Assembly: GCA_963831385.1 (NCBI GenBank)
Contig: CAWHPW010000007.1
Location: 1 to 64,000 of the forward strand
Length of the DNA: 64,000 nucleotides
Reading direction: 5' to 3'
DNA from: JACVRX01 sp963831385
GTDB taxonomy: Bacteria; Actinomycetota; Actinomycetes; Jiangellales; Jiangellaceae
The position numbers and the translations under genes are program-made. Below the pieces are notes generated by a model. That model was not told the DNA's origin, did not search any database, and saw only the letters and a list, made by a program, of their open reading frames with translations. Below, piece after piece: positions 16,692 to 30,521 of the stretch (the first letter of the stretch is position 1; every line of letters begins with the position of its first letter).

Positions 16692-17351
16692 TCAGGCCCT
16701 TCCCTTCGCCGCGGTCTTGACCAGGACCAGCCCGCCGGTCGGACCGGGCACCGCGCCCTTGAGCAGCAGCAGCCCTTGGTCGGCGTCCACCGAATGCACG
16801 CTGACGTTCTGTGCCGTCACTCGGACTGCACCCATCCGGCCGGGCATCCGCTGGCCGCGGAACACGCGTCCCGGGGTAGCGCAACCGCCGATGGAGCCCG
16901 GCGAACGGTGCTTGCGCTGGACGCCGTGTGAGGCGCGCAGGCCGGAGAAGCCATGACGCTTCATCACTCCGGCAAAGCCCTTGCCCTTGCTGGTGCCGAC
17001 GACGTCGACGATCTGCCCCGGCTCGAACAAGTCGACTGTGAGCTCCTGACCCAACGTGTACTCGGAGGCGTCGGCTGTCCGCAGCTCAACCGTATGCCGG
17101 CGAGGAGTGACGCCGGCCTTGTCGAAATGCCCCTTCATCGGCTGCGTGACCTTGCGCGGATTCGGCGCGCCGTACGCGATCTGGACAGCGTCGTAGCCGT
17201 CGGTCTGCGGGGTGCGGACCTGGGTGACCACGCACGGGCCGGCCTTGACGACGGTGACCGGGACGACTCGGTTGTTGTCATCCCATACCTGGGTCATGCC
17301 CAGCTTCTCCCCGAGCAGGCCCTTCAGGCTCGCCTGGACGTGAGTACTCAT
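16692..17351 (-). CDS. rplC: 50S ribosomal protein L3
   Basis: Early-assembly large-subunit protein reaching the peptidyl-transferase centre. From the ATG at 17351 (219 residues): MSTHVQASLKGLLGEKLGMT, then VDVVGTSKGKGFAGVMKRHG and the conserved GSIGGCATPGRVFRGQRMPG loop. The start is chosen at the family-typical N-terminus; the frame is open upstream inside rpsJ. The gap to rpsJ is 13 bases. Confidence 0.96.
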   Translation of the reverse strand: MSTHVQASLKGLLGEKLGMTQVWDDNNRVVPVTVVKAGPCVVTQVRTPQTDGYDAVQIAYGAPNPRKVTQPMKGHFDKAGVTPRRHTVELRTADASEYTLGQELTVDLFEPGQIVDVVGTSKGKGFAGVMKRHGFSGLRASHGVQRKHRSPGSIGGCATPGRVFRGQRMPGRMGAVRVTAQNVSVHSVDADQGLLLLKGAVPGPTGGLVLVKTAAKGRA

Positions 17352-17364
17352 CGGTGGCGCGTCC

Positions 17365-17673
17365 CTACAGCTTGATCTCGATGTCGACACCGGCTGGCAG
17401 GTCGAGCCGCATGAGCGAGTCGACCGTTTTCGGCGTGGGGTCGATGATGTCGATGAGCCGCTTGTGGGTCCGCATCTCGAAGTGCTCGCGGCTGTCCTTG
17501 TACTTGTGCGGCGATCGGATGACGCAGTACACGTTCTTCTCGGTGGGTAGCGGCACCGGGCCTGCGACATGCGCACCTGTGCGCGTCACCGTGTCGACGA
17601 TCTTGCGCGCCGACGAGTCGATGACCTCGTGGTCGTAGGCCTTGAGCCGGATGCGGATCTTCTGTCCCGCCAT
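17365..17673 (-). CDS. rpsJ: 30S ribosomal protein S10 (NusE)
   Basis: Small-subunit head protein that also serves in transcription antitermination with NusB and links to NusG. The 102-residue product begins MAGQKIRIRLKAYDHEVIDS and contains PTEKNVYCVIRSPHKYKDSR and HFEMRTHKRLIDI, diagnostic of S10. It is the first gene of the S10 operon; the 421-base gap upstream holds its leader. Confidence 0.98.
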   Translation of the reverse strand: MAGQKIRIRLKAYDHEVIDSSARKIVDTVTRTGAHVAGPVPLPTEKNVYCVIRSPHKYKDSREHFEMRTHKRLIDIIDPTPKTVDSLMRLDLPAGVDIEIKL

Positions 17674-17759
17674 GGCTGCGTGTCGTCCTTCTCTCGTACC
17701 GCTATCGGAACCGACGGCTGTTCGGAGTTCCCGTCCGCCGTCGACCGTCGTCGGGCCGC

Positions 17760-17783
17760 CGACCCCCGCGGTCGGGCGTGTCG
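17760..17783 (-). promoter_or_regulatory. 24-base leader element shared by rpsJ and rpsL
   Basis: The rpsJ leader, 87 bases ahead of the start codon, contains a 24-base stretch identical to one in the rpsL leader (22422-22445). On the transcript strand it starts CGACACGCCC and can fold as CGACC-GCGGG-GGTCG. Both occurrences lie in the 5' untranslated region of a ribosomal operon and in the same orientation. I infer a shared leader control element; its factor is unknown. Confidence 0.6.
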
Positions 17784-17947
17784 CGCTCGTCGGCGATACT
17801 CAGCCGGCGCGAAGGCTCGACGGATCGGGGGGACTCGGATGGCCCAGCGCGACGCCGGGCTTCGGGAAGAGGTCTCCGGTCCGGGCGCGGAACTGGATGG
17901 GAATCCAGGCCCACACACCCCGGCGGCCTCCACCGAGCAACGTCATC

Positions 17948-17978
17948 AGTATGTCAGAGGCTGGCTGCCCCTGACCAA
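17948..17978 (-). promoter_or_regulatory. weak candidate promoter for rpsJ operon
   Basis: On the minus strand TTGGTC (17978-17973) and CATACT (17953-17948) are separated by 19 bases. The region also contains the start of the palindromic repeat at 17989. The match is weak and the predicted leader would be about 270 bases. The rest of the 17674-18094 gap holds the 24-base element, the repeat and no gene that I can support. Confidence 0.3.
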
Positions 17979-17988
17979 TCGCAGGTCT

Positions 17989-18076
17989 CCGGAATGACCA
18001 CGTTCACCACCCTGGTCGGTGGTTCACCAGGCACACGTGCCTGGTGAACCGTCGCCGAGCATGGTGAACGTGATCA
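17989..18076. repeat. dispersed palindromic repeat, copy A (after tuf)
   Basis: Member of a five-copy family. The inner stem GGTTCACCAGGCAC (18021-18034) pairs perfectly with 18037-18050. The conserved arm reads, in the opposite orientation, GTGGTGAACGTGGTCATTCC and ends at 17989. An outer arm TGACCACGTTCACC (17995-18008) matches GGTGAACGTGATCA (18063-18076) as an inverted repeat with one mismatch. It begins 18 bases beyond the tuf stop, so it may end the tuf transcript or act as a mobile palindrome. Confidence 0.75.
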
Positions 18077-18094
18077 ACGGGTCATGCTCGGGTC

Positions 18095-19288
<1,194 letters not shown>

Positions 19289-19343
19289 TGTGGGGTCCTC
19301 CTGTTAGGACTGGTGCTTTGTCTTCTTTCGGCAAGCCCGGTTG

Positions 19344-21449
19344 CTACTCGCCCCGGACCTTCTTGATGATCTCTTCTGCGACATTCTTCGGAATCTCCGC
19401 GTACGAGTCGAACTGCATCGAGTAGCTAGCTCGGCCCTGGGTCTTGCTGCGGAGGTCTCCGACGTAGCCGAACATCTCCGACAACGGGACCAGCGCCTTG
19501 ATGACCCGCGCGCCGGTGCGCTCCTCCATGGCCTGGATGTGGCCTCGGCGCGCGTTGAGGTCGCCGATCACGTCGCCCATGTAGTCCTCGGGAGTCGTCA
19601 CCTCGACGGAGAAGATCGGCTCCAGGAGTGCGGGATCGGCCCGTCGGGCCGCCTCCTTGAACGCCATCGAGCCGGCAATCTTGAAGGCGAGCTCGGAGGA
19701 GTCCACGTCGTGGTACGCCCCGTCACGCAGGGTCACCTTGATGTCGACGAGCGGATATCCGGCGATGACCCCGAACTCCATGGCCTCCTGGATACCTTCG
19801 TCGACAGCGGGGATGAACTCACGCGGGATGCGTCCTCCGGTCACGGCGTTGACGAACTCGTAGCCACCGTCCCCGCCACCCCTGGTCGGCTCGATGTCGA
19901 TCACCACTCGGCCGAACTGGCCGGAGCCACCGGTCTGCTTCTTGTGGGTGTACTCGACCTTCTCCACCCGGCGGCGGATGGTCTCGCGGTACGCGACCTG
20001 CGGCTTTCCGACGTTGGCCTCGACCCGGAACTCGCGCTTCATCCGGTCGACCAGCACCTCGAGGTGCAGCTCGCCCATCCCGGAGATGATGGTCTGCCCA
20101 GTGTCGTCATCAGTACGGACTTGGAAGGTCGGGTCTTCCTCGGCCAGCCGCTGGATCGCTGTGGACAGTTTCTCCTGGTCGGCCTTGGTCCGCGGCTCGA
20201 TGGCCACGGAGATGACTGGTGCCGGGAAGGTCATCGACTCCAGGATGACCGGGGCTTCGGGCGCGCTGAGGGTGTCGCCGGTCGTGGTGTCCTTCAGCCC
20301 CATGACCGCGACGATCTGGCCCGCACTGGCCAGGCCGATCTCCTCCCGCTTGTTGGCGTGCATGCGGTAGATCTTGCCGATCCGCTCCTTGTGCCCCTTG
20401 GTGCCGTTCAGCACCTGGGCACCGGCCTTGAGCGTGCCGGAGTACACCCGGACGAAGGTCAACTTGCCCAGGTGCTGGTCGCTCATGATCTTGAAAGCCA
20501 GCGCCGACACGGGCGCGTTCTCGTCCGGTTCGCGGAGCATGACGTCGCTCTCGTTACCCACCGCGTGTCCCTCGACCGCACCCACGTCCAATGGGGACGG
20601 CAAGTAACGGACGACGCCGTCGAGCATCGGCTGCACACCCTTGTTCTTGAATGCCGAGCCGCACAGGACGGGGGTCAGCTTGCCGGCGATCGTGGCCCGC
20701 CGGATCGCGGCGATCAGGGCTTTCTCGGAGGGCTCCTCGCCCTCGAGATAGAGCTCCATCATCTCGTCGTCATTCTCGGCGATGGTCTCGAGCAGCTTGT
20801 CACGGTACTCAGCGGCGGCCTCGGCGTGGCTGGTCGGGATGTCGACGGTGTCGTACATCTCGCCCTTCTCCGCCTCGGCGCTCCAGATCAGCGCCTGCAT
20901 GCCGACCAGGTCGACGACGCCACGGAAGTCGGACTCGGCACCGATCGGCAGCTGGACGACCAGCGGTACGGCCTTGAGCCGGGTGACGATCATGTCCACG
21001 CAGCGGTGGAACTCCGCGCCGACCCGGTCCATCTTGTTGACGAAACAGATCCGCGGCACGTGGTACTTCGTCGCCTGACGCCACACCTGCTCGGACTGTG
21101 GCTCGACGCCGGCGACGCCGTCGAACACGGCCACCGCTCCGTCCAGAACGCGCAGCGAACGCTCGACCTCCACGGTGAAGTCGACGTGGCCCGGGGTGTC
21201 GATGATGTTGATGACGTGGCCGTCCCACTCGCAGGTGGTGGCAGCGGAGGTGATGGTGATTCCACGCTCCTGCTCCTGCTCCATCCAGTCCATCGTGGCT
21301 GCGCCCTCGTGGACCTCACCGATCTTGTAGTTGATGCCGGTGTAGAACAGGATGCGCTCGGTGGTCGTGGTCTTGCCCGCGTCGATATGGGCCATGATCC
21401 CGATGTTGCGGACCTTGGCCAGGTCGAGCGTGCGAAGGTCGGTGACCAT
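19344..21449 (-). CDS. fusA: elongation factor G
   Basis: GTPase catalysing ribosomal translocation and, with RRF, ribosome recycling. From the ATG at 21449 (701 residues), MVTDLRTLDLAKVRNIGIMA leads to the G1 motif AHIDAGKTTTTER, DTPGHVDFT and NKMDRVGA; domains III-V run to the C-terminus. The start is chosen by family length; the open frame continues upstream only into the rpsG gap. It lies between rpsG and tuf. Confidence 0.98.
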   Translation of the reverse strand: MVTDLRTLDLAKVRNIGIMAHIDAGKTTTTERILFYTGINYKIGEVHEGAATMDWMEQEQERGITITSAATTCEWDGHVINIIDTPGHVDFTVEVERSLRVLDGAVAVFDGVAGVEPQSEQVWRQATKYHVPRICFVNKMDRVGAEFHRCVDMIVTRLKAVPLVVQLPIGAESDFRGVVDLVGMQALIWSAEAEKGEMYDTVDIPTSHAEAAAEYRDKLLETIAENDDEMMELYLEGEEPSEKALIAAIRRATIAGKLTPVLCGSAFKNKGVQPMLDGVVRYLPSPLDVGAVEGHAVGNESDVMLREPDENAPVSALAFKIMSDQHLGKLTFVRVYSGTLKAGAQVLNGTKGHKERIGKIYRMHANKREEIGLASAGQIVAVMGLKDTTTGDTLSAPEAPVILESMTFPAPVISVAIEPRTKADQEKLSTAIQRLAEEDPTFQVRTDDDTGQTIISGMGELHLEVLVDRMKREFRVEANVGKPQVAYRETIRRRVEKVEYTHKKQTGGSGQFGRVVIDIEPTRGGGDGGYEFVNAVTGGRIPREFIPAVDEGIQEAMEFGVIAGYPLVDIKVTLRDGAYHDVDSSELAFKIAGSMAFKEAARRADPALLEPIFSVEVTTPEDYMGDVIGDLNARRGHIQAMEERTGARVIKALVPLSEMFGYVGDLRSKTQGRASYSMQFDSYAEIPKNVAEEIIKKVRGE

Positions 21450-21490
21450 CTCGGTGCGTCGCTTCCTCTGACGATGTCTGTGCCGCGGTA

Positions 21491-21961
21491 TTACCAGCGG
21501 TAGTGGGCGAAGGCCTTGTTGGATTCGGCCATCTTGTGGGTGTCCTCGCGACGCTTGACGCTCGCGCCCAGGCCGTTGGAGGCGTCGAGGATCTCGTTCA
21601 TCAGTCGCTCGGTCATGGTCGTCTCGCGGCGTGCGCGGGAGTAACCGACCAGCCACCGCAGAGCCAGCGTCGTGCTGCGGCTCGCCCGCACCTCGACCGG
21701 AACCTGATAGGTCGCGCCGCCGACCCGCCTGCTCTTGACCTCGAGGGTCGGCCGAACGTTGTCCAGCGCTCGCTTGAGCGTGACCACCGGGTCGGTGCCG
21801 GTCTTCTCCCGGCAGCCCTCCAGGGCGCCATGCACGATCGACTCGGCGACGGACTTCTTGCCATCGCGCAGGACCTTGTTCACCAGCTGGGTGACCAGCG
21901 GGGAGTTGTAGACCGGGTCGATGACGATCGGCCGCTTGGCGGCGGGGCCCTTGCGCGGCAT
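21491..21961 (-). CDS. rpsG: 30S ribosomal protein S7
   Basis: Organises the 3' domain of 16S rRNA at the E site. The 156-residue protein begins MPRKGPAAKRPIVIDPVYNS, and contains VGGATYQVPVEVRASRSTTL and the C-terminal SVKRREDTHKMAESNKAFAH, diagnostic of S7. Its start shares one base with the rpsL stop. Confidence 0.98.
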   Translation of the reverse strand: MPRKGPAAKRPIVIDPVYNSPLVTQLVNKVLRDGKKSVAESIVHGALEGCREKTGTDPVVTLKRALDNVRPTLEVKSRRVGGATYQVPVEVRASRSTTLALRWLVGYSRARRETTMTERLMNEILDASNGLGASVKRREDTHKMAESNKAFAHYRW

Positions 21962-22335
21962 CAGCTCTTCTCCTTCTTCGCGCCATACCGGCTGCGGGCC
22001 TGCTTGCGGCTCTTCACACCCTGGGTGTCCAGCGAGCCACGGATGATCTTGTACCGGACGCCCGGCAGGTCCCGCACTCGGCCGCCGCGGATGAGGACCA
22101 TCGAGTGCTCCTGCAGGTTGTGGCCCACGCCGGGGATGTAGGCGGTGACCTCCATCTGGCTGGTCAGCCGCACTCGAGCCACCTTGCGCAGAGCCGAGTT
22201 GGGCTTCTTCGGAGTCGTCGTGTAGACGCGTGTGCACACCCCGCGCCGCTGCGGGCTGCCCTTGAGCGCCGCAGTCTTGTTGCGGGTGGTCTTCTCCTCG
22301 CGGCCCTTGCGGACCAGCTGCTGGATCGTCGGCAC
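21961..22335 (-). CDS. rpsL: 30S ribosomal protein S12, with Arg at position 88
   Basis: Decoding-centre protein controlling accuracy of translation. From the GTG at 22335 (124 residues): (M)PTIQQLVRKGREEKTTRNK. The streptomycin-relevant Lys43 is present (TTTPKKPNSALRKV), but the second position reads GGRVRDLPGVRY with Arg88 (codon CGG) where Lys is normal. K88R in S12 is a well-known streptomycin-resistance substitution. The rest of the protein is ordinary. First gene of the str operon, with a leader of about 210 bases. Confidence 0.97.
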   Translation of the reverse strand: MPTIQQLVRKGREEKTTRNKTAALKGSPQRRGVCTRVYTTTPKKPNSALRKVARVRLTSQMEVTAYIPGVGHNLQEHSMVLIRGGRVRDLPGVRYKIIRGSLDTQGVKSRKQARSRYGAKKEKS

Positions 22336-22421
22336 TACGTCTCCGTTGCTCGGGTGCGTGTTTGGGCAGGGGTCGGCCGGTTCGAGCTGGCGCCGGGGCT
22401 GGGCGGTCGGTGGAGTTCCGA

Positions 22422-22445
22422 CGACCCCCGCGGTCGGGCGTGTCG
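22422..22445 (-). promoter_or_regulatory. 24-base leader element shared with rpsJ
   Basis: Identical over 24 bases to 17760-17783. It lies about 87 bases ahead of the rpsL start codon, about as far as in rpsJ, in the same orientation and downstream of the candidate promoter. It can form the CGACC-GCGGG-GGTCG hairpin in the transcript. The remainder of the rpsL leader contains no gene. Confidence 0.6.
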
Positions 22446-22552
22446 GCCCGGCCCGCCCGGCACCGCCGGCAAACCGGTCGGCGTGGTCGGTGGTGCTCCG
22501 GCACGCACACGGGCGCGCTGGACGGCCCGGAGGACTCCAGGCACGAAGATTC

Positions 22553-22582
22553 AGATTACCCGTTCGGCCAGTCACGGGTCAA
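22553..22582 (-). promoter_or_regulatory. candidate rpsL promoter
   Basis: On the minus strand, TTGACC (22582-22577), an 18-base spacer and TAATCT (22558-22553) closely match the housekeeping -35/-10 pattern. Predicted transcription would start near 22546, giving a leader of about 210 bases that carries the 24-base shared element. This is the strongest promoter match I found in the window. Confidence 0.6.
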
Positions 22583-22672
22583 AGCGGCACAAGCAGGCGG
22601 TGGACACCGCATCGGGCCGCCACCTACATCCTCGCCCGGACCGGCTGCCGTCACCGCGATAGGCGCCGGGGG

Positions 22673-22752
22673 CCATCACCAGGCCTGCCCGTACATCAAC
22701 AGGCTTGCAGGCCTGTTGATGTACGGGCACGGGTGGTGAACGTGGTCATTCC
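22673..22752. repeat. dispersed palindromic repeat, copy B (after rpoC)
   Basis: Best-formed stem of the five copies: TGCCCGTACATCAACAGGC (22686-22704), loop TTGCAG, then its exact complement to 22729, giving 19 paired bases. It ends with the conserved arm GTGGTGAACGTGGTCATT. It lies between the rpoC stop (8 bases away) and the rpsL promoter region. Confidence 0.8.
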
Positions 22753-22760
22753 CAACGAAT

Positions 22761-26673
<3,913 letters not shown>

Positions 26674-26734
26674 GTGGTTCCTTCTCTCAGTTCGTCTCAG
26701 TCATCAGGTCGGGCGGTTGGCTCGGGTCGCGGGG

Positions 26735-29700
26735 TTATACCTCTTCGACGCTGCTCGGCTCTCGCCGCGACAGGTCGATTCCCAACTCCTCGGCAGCCCG
26801 GAAGACGTCCTCGTCGGTATCGCGCATCTCGATCTGGGTGCCGTCGCTGGAGAGAACCTCCACGTTGAGACACAGGGACTGCATCTCCTTGATCAACACC
26901 TTGAACGACTCCGGGATTCCCGGCTCCGGGATGTTCTCGCCCTTGACGATCGCCTCGTACACCTTGACCCGGCCGGTGACGTCGTCGGACTTGATAGTCA
27001 GCAGCTCCTGCAAGGCATAGGCGGCGCCGTACGCCTGCAGTGCCCAGACCTCCATCTCGCCGAACCGCTGACCGCCGAACTGGGCCTTACCGCCCAGCGG
27101 CTGCTGCGTGATCATCGAGTAAGGACCGGTCGCTCGGGCGTGGATCTTGTCGTCGACCAGGTGGTTGAGCTTGAGCATGTAGATGTATCCGACGGCGACC
27201 GGGTGCGGGAACTGCTCGCCGGAGCGGCCGTCGAACAGCAGCGCCTTGCCGTCAGCGCCCACGAGAGAGTCGCCGTCGCGGTTGGGCAGACTCGAGGCCA
27301 GCAGGCCGACGATCTCCTCCTCGCGGGCACCATCGAACACCGGCGTCGCCACCTTGGTGCCCGGCACTGCCTCAGCGGCACCGATCTCGTGCAACCGCTT
27401 CTTCCACTCGGTCTCGGACCCGTCGATCCGCCAGCCAGACTTGGCGACCCAGCCCAGGTGTGTCTCCAGCACCTGACCGAGGTTCATCCGGCTCGGCACA
27501 CCGAGCGGGTTCAGCACGATGTCGACCGGAGTGCCGTCGGGAAGGAACGGCATGTCCTCGACCGGCAGGATCTTCGAGATGACGCCCTTGTTGCCGTGCC
27601 GGCCGGCCAGCTTGTCGCCGTCCTGGATCTTGCGCATCTGGGCGATGTAGACCCGCACCAGCTGGTTGACACCGGGCGGTAGCTCGTCGCCTTCGTCGCG
27701 ATCGAACAGCCGGACCCCGATGACCTTCCCGGTCTCGCCGTGCGGCACCTTCAGCGAGGTGTCCCGGACCTCACGGGCCTTCTCCCCGAAGATCGCCCGC
27801 AGCAGCCGCTCCTCCGGGGTCAGCTCGGTCTCACCCTTGGGCGTGACCTTGCCGACCAGGATGTCGCCGGCCTGGACCTCCGCGCCGATCCGGATGATCC
27901 CGCGCTCGTCGAGGTCGGCGAGGATCTCGTCGGAGACGTTCGGGATGTCCCGGGTGATCTCCTCCGGGCCCAGCTTGGTGTCTCGGGCGTCGACCTCGTG
28001 CTCCTCGATGTGGATCGAGGTGAGGACGTCGTCCTTGATCAAGCGCTGGGACAGGATGATCGCGTCTTCGTAGTTGTGGCCTTCCCACGGCATGAACGCG
28101 ACGAGCAGGTTCTTGCCCAGGCCCATCTCGCCGTCCTGGGTCGACGGGCCGTCCGCTATCACCTGGCCGGCCTCGATCCGGTCGCCCTCGTCGACGACCG
28201 GGCGCTGGTTGATGCACGTGCCAGCGTTGGACCGGTGGAACTTGGCCATCTGGTAGGTCTGGTAGGCGCCGTCGTCGGTCATCACTGTCACGTAATCGGC
28301 GGACACTTCGGTGACGACCCCGCCCCTGTCCGCGACGACGACGTCGCCGGCGTCGACGGCGGCGTGGAATTCCATGCCGGTGCCGACCAGCGGTGCCTCA
28401 CTGCGCAGTAGGGGCACCGCCTGGCGCTGCATGTTCGAGCCCATCAGCGCCCGGTTGGCGTCGTCGTGCTCGAGGAACGGGATCATCGCGGTCGCGACGG
28501 AGACCATCTGCCGCGGCGACACGTCCATGTAATCGACAGTGTCGGCACGGACGAGCTCGAGCTCGCCGCCGCGCTTGCGGACCGACACCCGGTCCTCGGC
28601 GAACCGGTTGTCGTCGCTCAGCGGCGCGTTGGCCTGGGCTATGACGTGTAGGTCCTCCTCGTCGGCGGTCAGGTAGTCGACGTTGTCGCTGACCTTGCCG
28701 TTCTTGACTCGCCGGTAGGGCGTCTCGACGAATCCGAAGGCGTTGATCCGCCCATAGGTCGCGAGCGAACCGATCAGACCGATGTTCGGCCCCTCCGGGG
28801 TCTCGATCGGGCACATCCGGCCGTAGTGCGACGAGTGCACGTCGCGGACCTCGAAGCCGGCCCGCTCCCGCGACAGCCCGCCAGGCCCGAGTGCCGACAG
28901 GCGGCGCTTGTGGGTCAGCCCGGCCAGCGGGTTCGTCTGGTCCATGAACTGGGACAGCTGAGACGTGCCGAAGAACTCCTTGATCGCCGCGACGACCGGA
29001 CGGATGTTGATCAGCGTCTGCGGGGTGATGGCCTCGACGTCCTGCGTGGTCATCCGCTCACGCACGACGCGCTCCATCCGCGAGAGACCGGTGCGGACCT
29101 GGTTCTGGATGAGCTCGCCGACTGTACGCAGGCGGCGGTTGCCGAAGTGGTCGATGTCGTCGGTCTCGATCCGCAGGGTGGTCTTGCCCTGGCTGAACTC
29201 GGTATCCCCGGCGTGCAGCCGCACGAGGTAGCGCAGCGTCGCGACGATGTCCTCGAGAGTGAGCGTGCTCTGGTCCAGCGGCTGCTCCAGGCCCAGCTTC
29301 TTGTTGACCTTGTAGCGGCCGACCTTGGCCAGGTCGTAGCGCTTGGGGTTGAAGTAGGCGTTCTCGAGCAGCTGCTGCGCAGCTTCGCGGGTCGGCGGCT
29401 CGCCTGGGCGCATCTTGCGATAGATGTCGAGCAGGGCTTCGTCCTGGGTGGTGGTGTGGTCCTTGTCCAGGGTGAGACGCATCGCCTCGTAGTCGCCGAA
29501 CTCGGTCAGGATCTGCTCGCGGGTAAAGCCCATAGCCTGGAGCAGCACCGTGACGTTCTGCTTGCGCTTGCGGTCGAGCCGGACACCGACCATGTCGCGC
29601 TTGTCGATCTCGAACTCGAGCCAGGCACCCCGGGACGGGATGACCTTCGCGGTGTAGACGTCCTTGTCCGAGGTCTTGTCCAGGGTGCGCTCGAAGTACA

Positions 29701-30202
29701 CCCCGGGCGATCGGACCAGCTGCGAGACGACGACGCGCTCGGTCCCGTTGATGATGAAGGTGCCTTTGTCGGTCATCAGCGGGAAGTCGCCCATGAACAC
29801 GGTCTGCGACTTGATCTCGCCGGTCTCGTTGTTGATGAACTCCGCGGTGACGAACAATGGCGCCGAGTAAGTGAAGTCGCGCATCTTGCATTCGTCGATG
29901 CTGTTCTTCGGCTCCTCGAACCGGGGGTTCGAGAACGAGAGGGACATCGTCCCGGAAAAGTCCTCGATGGGGCTGATCTCGCTGAGGATCTCCTGCAGCC
30001 CGGAAGCGGACGGCAGGTCGTCGCGGCCTTCGGCTTCCGCGGACTCGACGCGTGCTTGCCAGCGCGAGTTGCCGAGGAGCCAGTCGAAGCTGTCGATCTG
30101 GAGCGCGAGGAGGTTGGGAACCTCGAGGGGCTCTCGGATCTTGGCGAAGGAGATGCGGCGCTTGCTGTTGGCGGTCGTGGGAGCGGTGCGCGTGGCGGCC
30201 AA
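26735..30202 (-). CDS. rpoB: RNA polymerase beta subunit
   Basis: Catalytic subunit of RNA polymerase and rifamycin target. I place the start at TTG 30202, with GGAAGGA just upstream and the actinobacterial beginning (M)AATRTAPTTANSKRRISFAK; the longer in-frame start at 30250 adds a non-conserved leader. The rifampicin region reads SQLSQFMDQTNPLAGLTHKR and keeps Asp516, His526 and Ser531 (E. coli numbering), with Thr518 and Ala522 in place of Asn and Ser. The length is 1155 residues. rpoC follows after 61 bases. Confidence 0.97.
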   Translation of the reverse strand: MAATRTAPTTANSKRRISFAKIREPLEVPNLLALQIDSFDWLLGNSRWQARVESAEAEGRDDLPSASGLQEILSEISPIEDFSGTMSLSFSNPRFEEPKNSIDECKMRDFTYSAPLFVTAEFINNETGEIKSQTVFMGDFPLMTDKGTFIINGTERVVVSQLVRSPGVYFERTLDKTSDKDVYTAKVIPSRGAWLEFEIDKRDMVGVRLDRKRKQNVTVLLQAMGFTREQILTEFGDYEAMRLTLDKDHTTTQDEALLDIYRKMRPGEPPTREAAQQLLENAYFNPKRYDLAKVGRYKVNKKLGLEQPLDQSTLTLEDIVATLRYLVRLHAGDTEFSQGKTTLRIETDDIDHFGNRRLRTVGELIQNQVRTGLSRMERVVRERMTTQDVEAITPQTLINIRPVVAAIKEFFGTSQLSQFMDQTNPLAGLTHKRRLSALGPGGLSRERAGFEVRDVHSSHYGRMCPIETPEGPNIGLIGSLATYGRINAFGFVETPYRRVKNGKVSDNVDYLTADEEDLHVIAQANAPLSDDNRFAEDRVSVRKRGGELELVRADTVDYMDVSPRQMVSVATAMIPFLEHDDANRALMGSNMQRQAVPLLRSEAPLVGTGMEFHAAVDAGDVVVADRGGVVTEVSADYVTVMTDDGAYQTYQMAKFHRSNAGTCINQRPVVDEGDRIEAGQVIADGPSTQDGEMGLGKNLLVAFMPWEGHNYEDAIILSQRLIKDDVLTSIHIEEHEVDARDTKLGPEEITRDIPNVSDEILADLDERGIIRIGAEVQAGDILVGKVTPKGETELTPEERLLRAIFGEKAREVRDTSLKVPHGETGKVIGVRLFDRDEGDELPPGVNQLVRVYIAQMRKIQDGDKLAGRHGNKGVISKILPVEDMPFLPDGTPVDIVLNPLGVPSRMNLGQVLETHLGWVAKSGWRIDGSETEWKKRLHEIGAAEAVPGTKVATPVFDGAREEEIVGLLASSLPNRDGDSLVGADGKALLFDGRSGEQFPHPVAVGYIYMLKLNHLVDDKIHARATGPYSMITQQPLGGKAQFGGQRFGEMEVWALQAYGAAYALQELLTIKSDDVTGRVKVYEAIVKGENIPEPGIPESFKVLIKEMQSLCLNVEVLSSDGTQIEMRDTDEDVFRAAEELGIDLSRREPSSVEEV

Positions 30203-30290
30203 GAGTGGTCCTTCCGAGGGCTCACGGTCGGAATCGAGCGCAGACCTCACCTACGTGGGCACGAAGGGGCTGAGGGCAGCGCAAATGAGC

Positions 30291-30320
30291 AGTCTAGCCA
30301 ATCAGGCTCACTGCTGTCGA
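30291..30320 (-). promoter_or_regulatory. candidate rpoB promoter in the rplL-rpoB gap
   Basis: The 319-base gap 30203-30521 has no supportable gene. On the minus strand TCGACA (30320-30315), 18 bases, then TAGACT (30296-30291) form a plausible promoter about 90 bases ahead of the TTG start. No clear terminator for rplL was seen; rpoB may also be read from upstream. Confidence 0.4.
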
Positions 30321-30521
30321 GTGGCGGCTCGTCATCCGCAGACGTTCCGTCCCGTCTCCCTGCTGCGGCCAGATTGTCACCGTGCTCTGGCCTGCTTGAA
30401 GCATCCCCTCGGGGGGCGTCGGAGTCAAGCTTCTGGATGCGGAAACACCCGCTCACGCCCGATTTGTGCACTGAACAACGCCGGCCACTCCGACATCAGC
30501 ACCGCGCCGGATGGCACGACC

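Noticed and set aside
19341..21503. 720-codon plus-strand open frame
   Set aside because: It lies antisense to fusA; GC-rich third positions keep the opposite strand open. The fusA reading is unambiguous.
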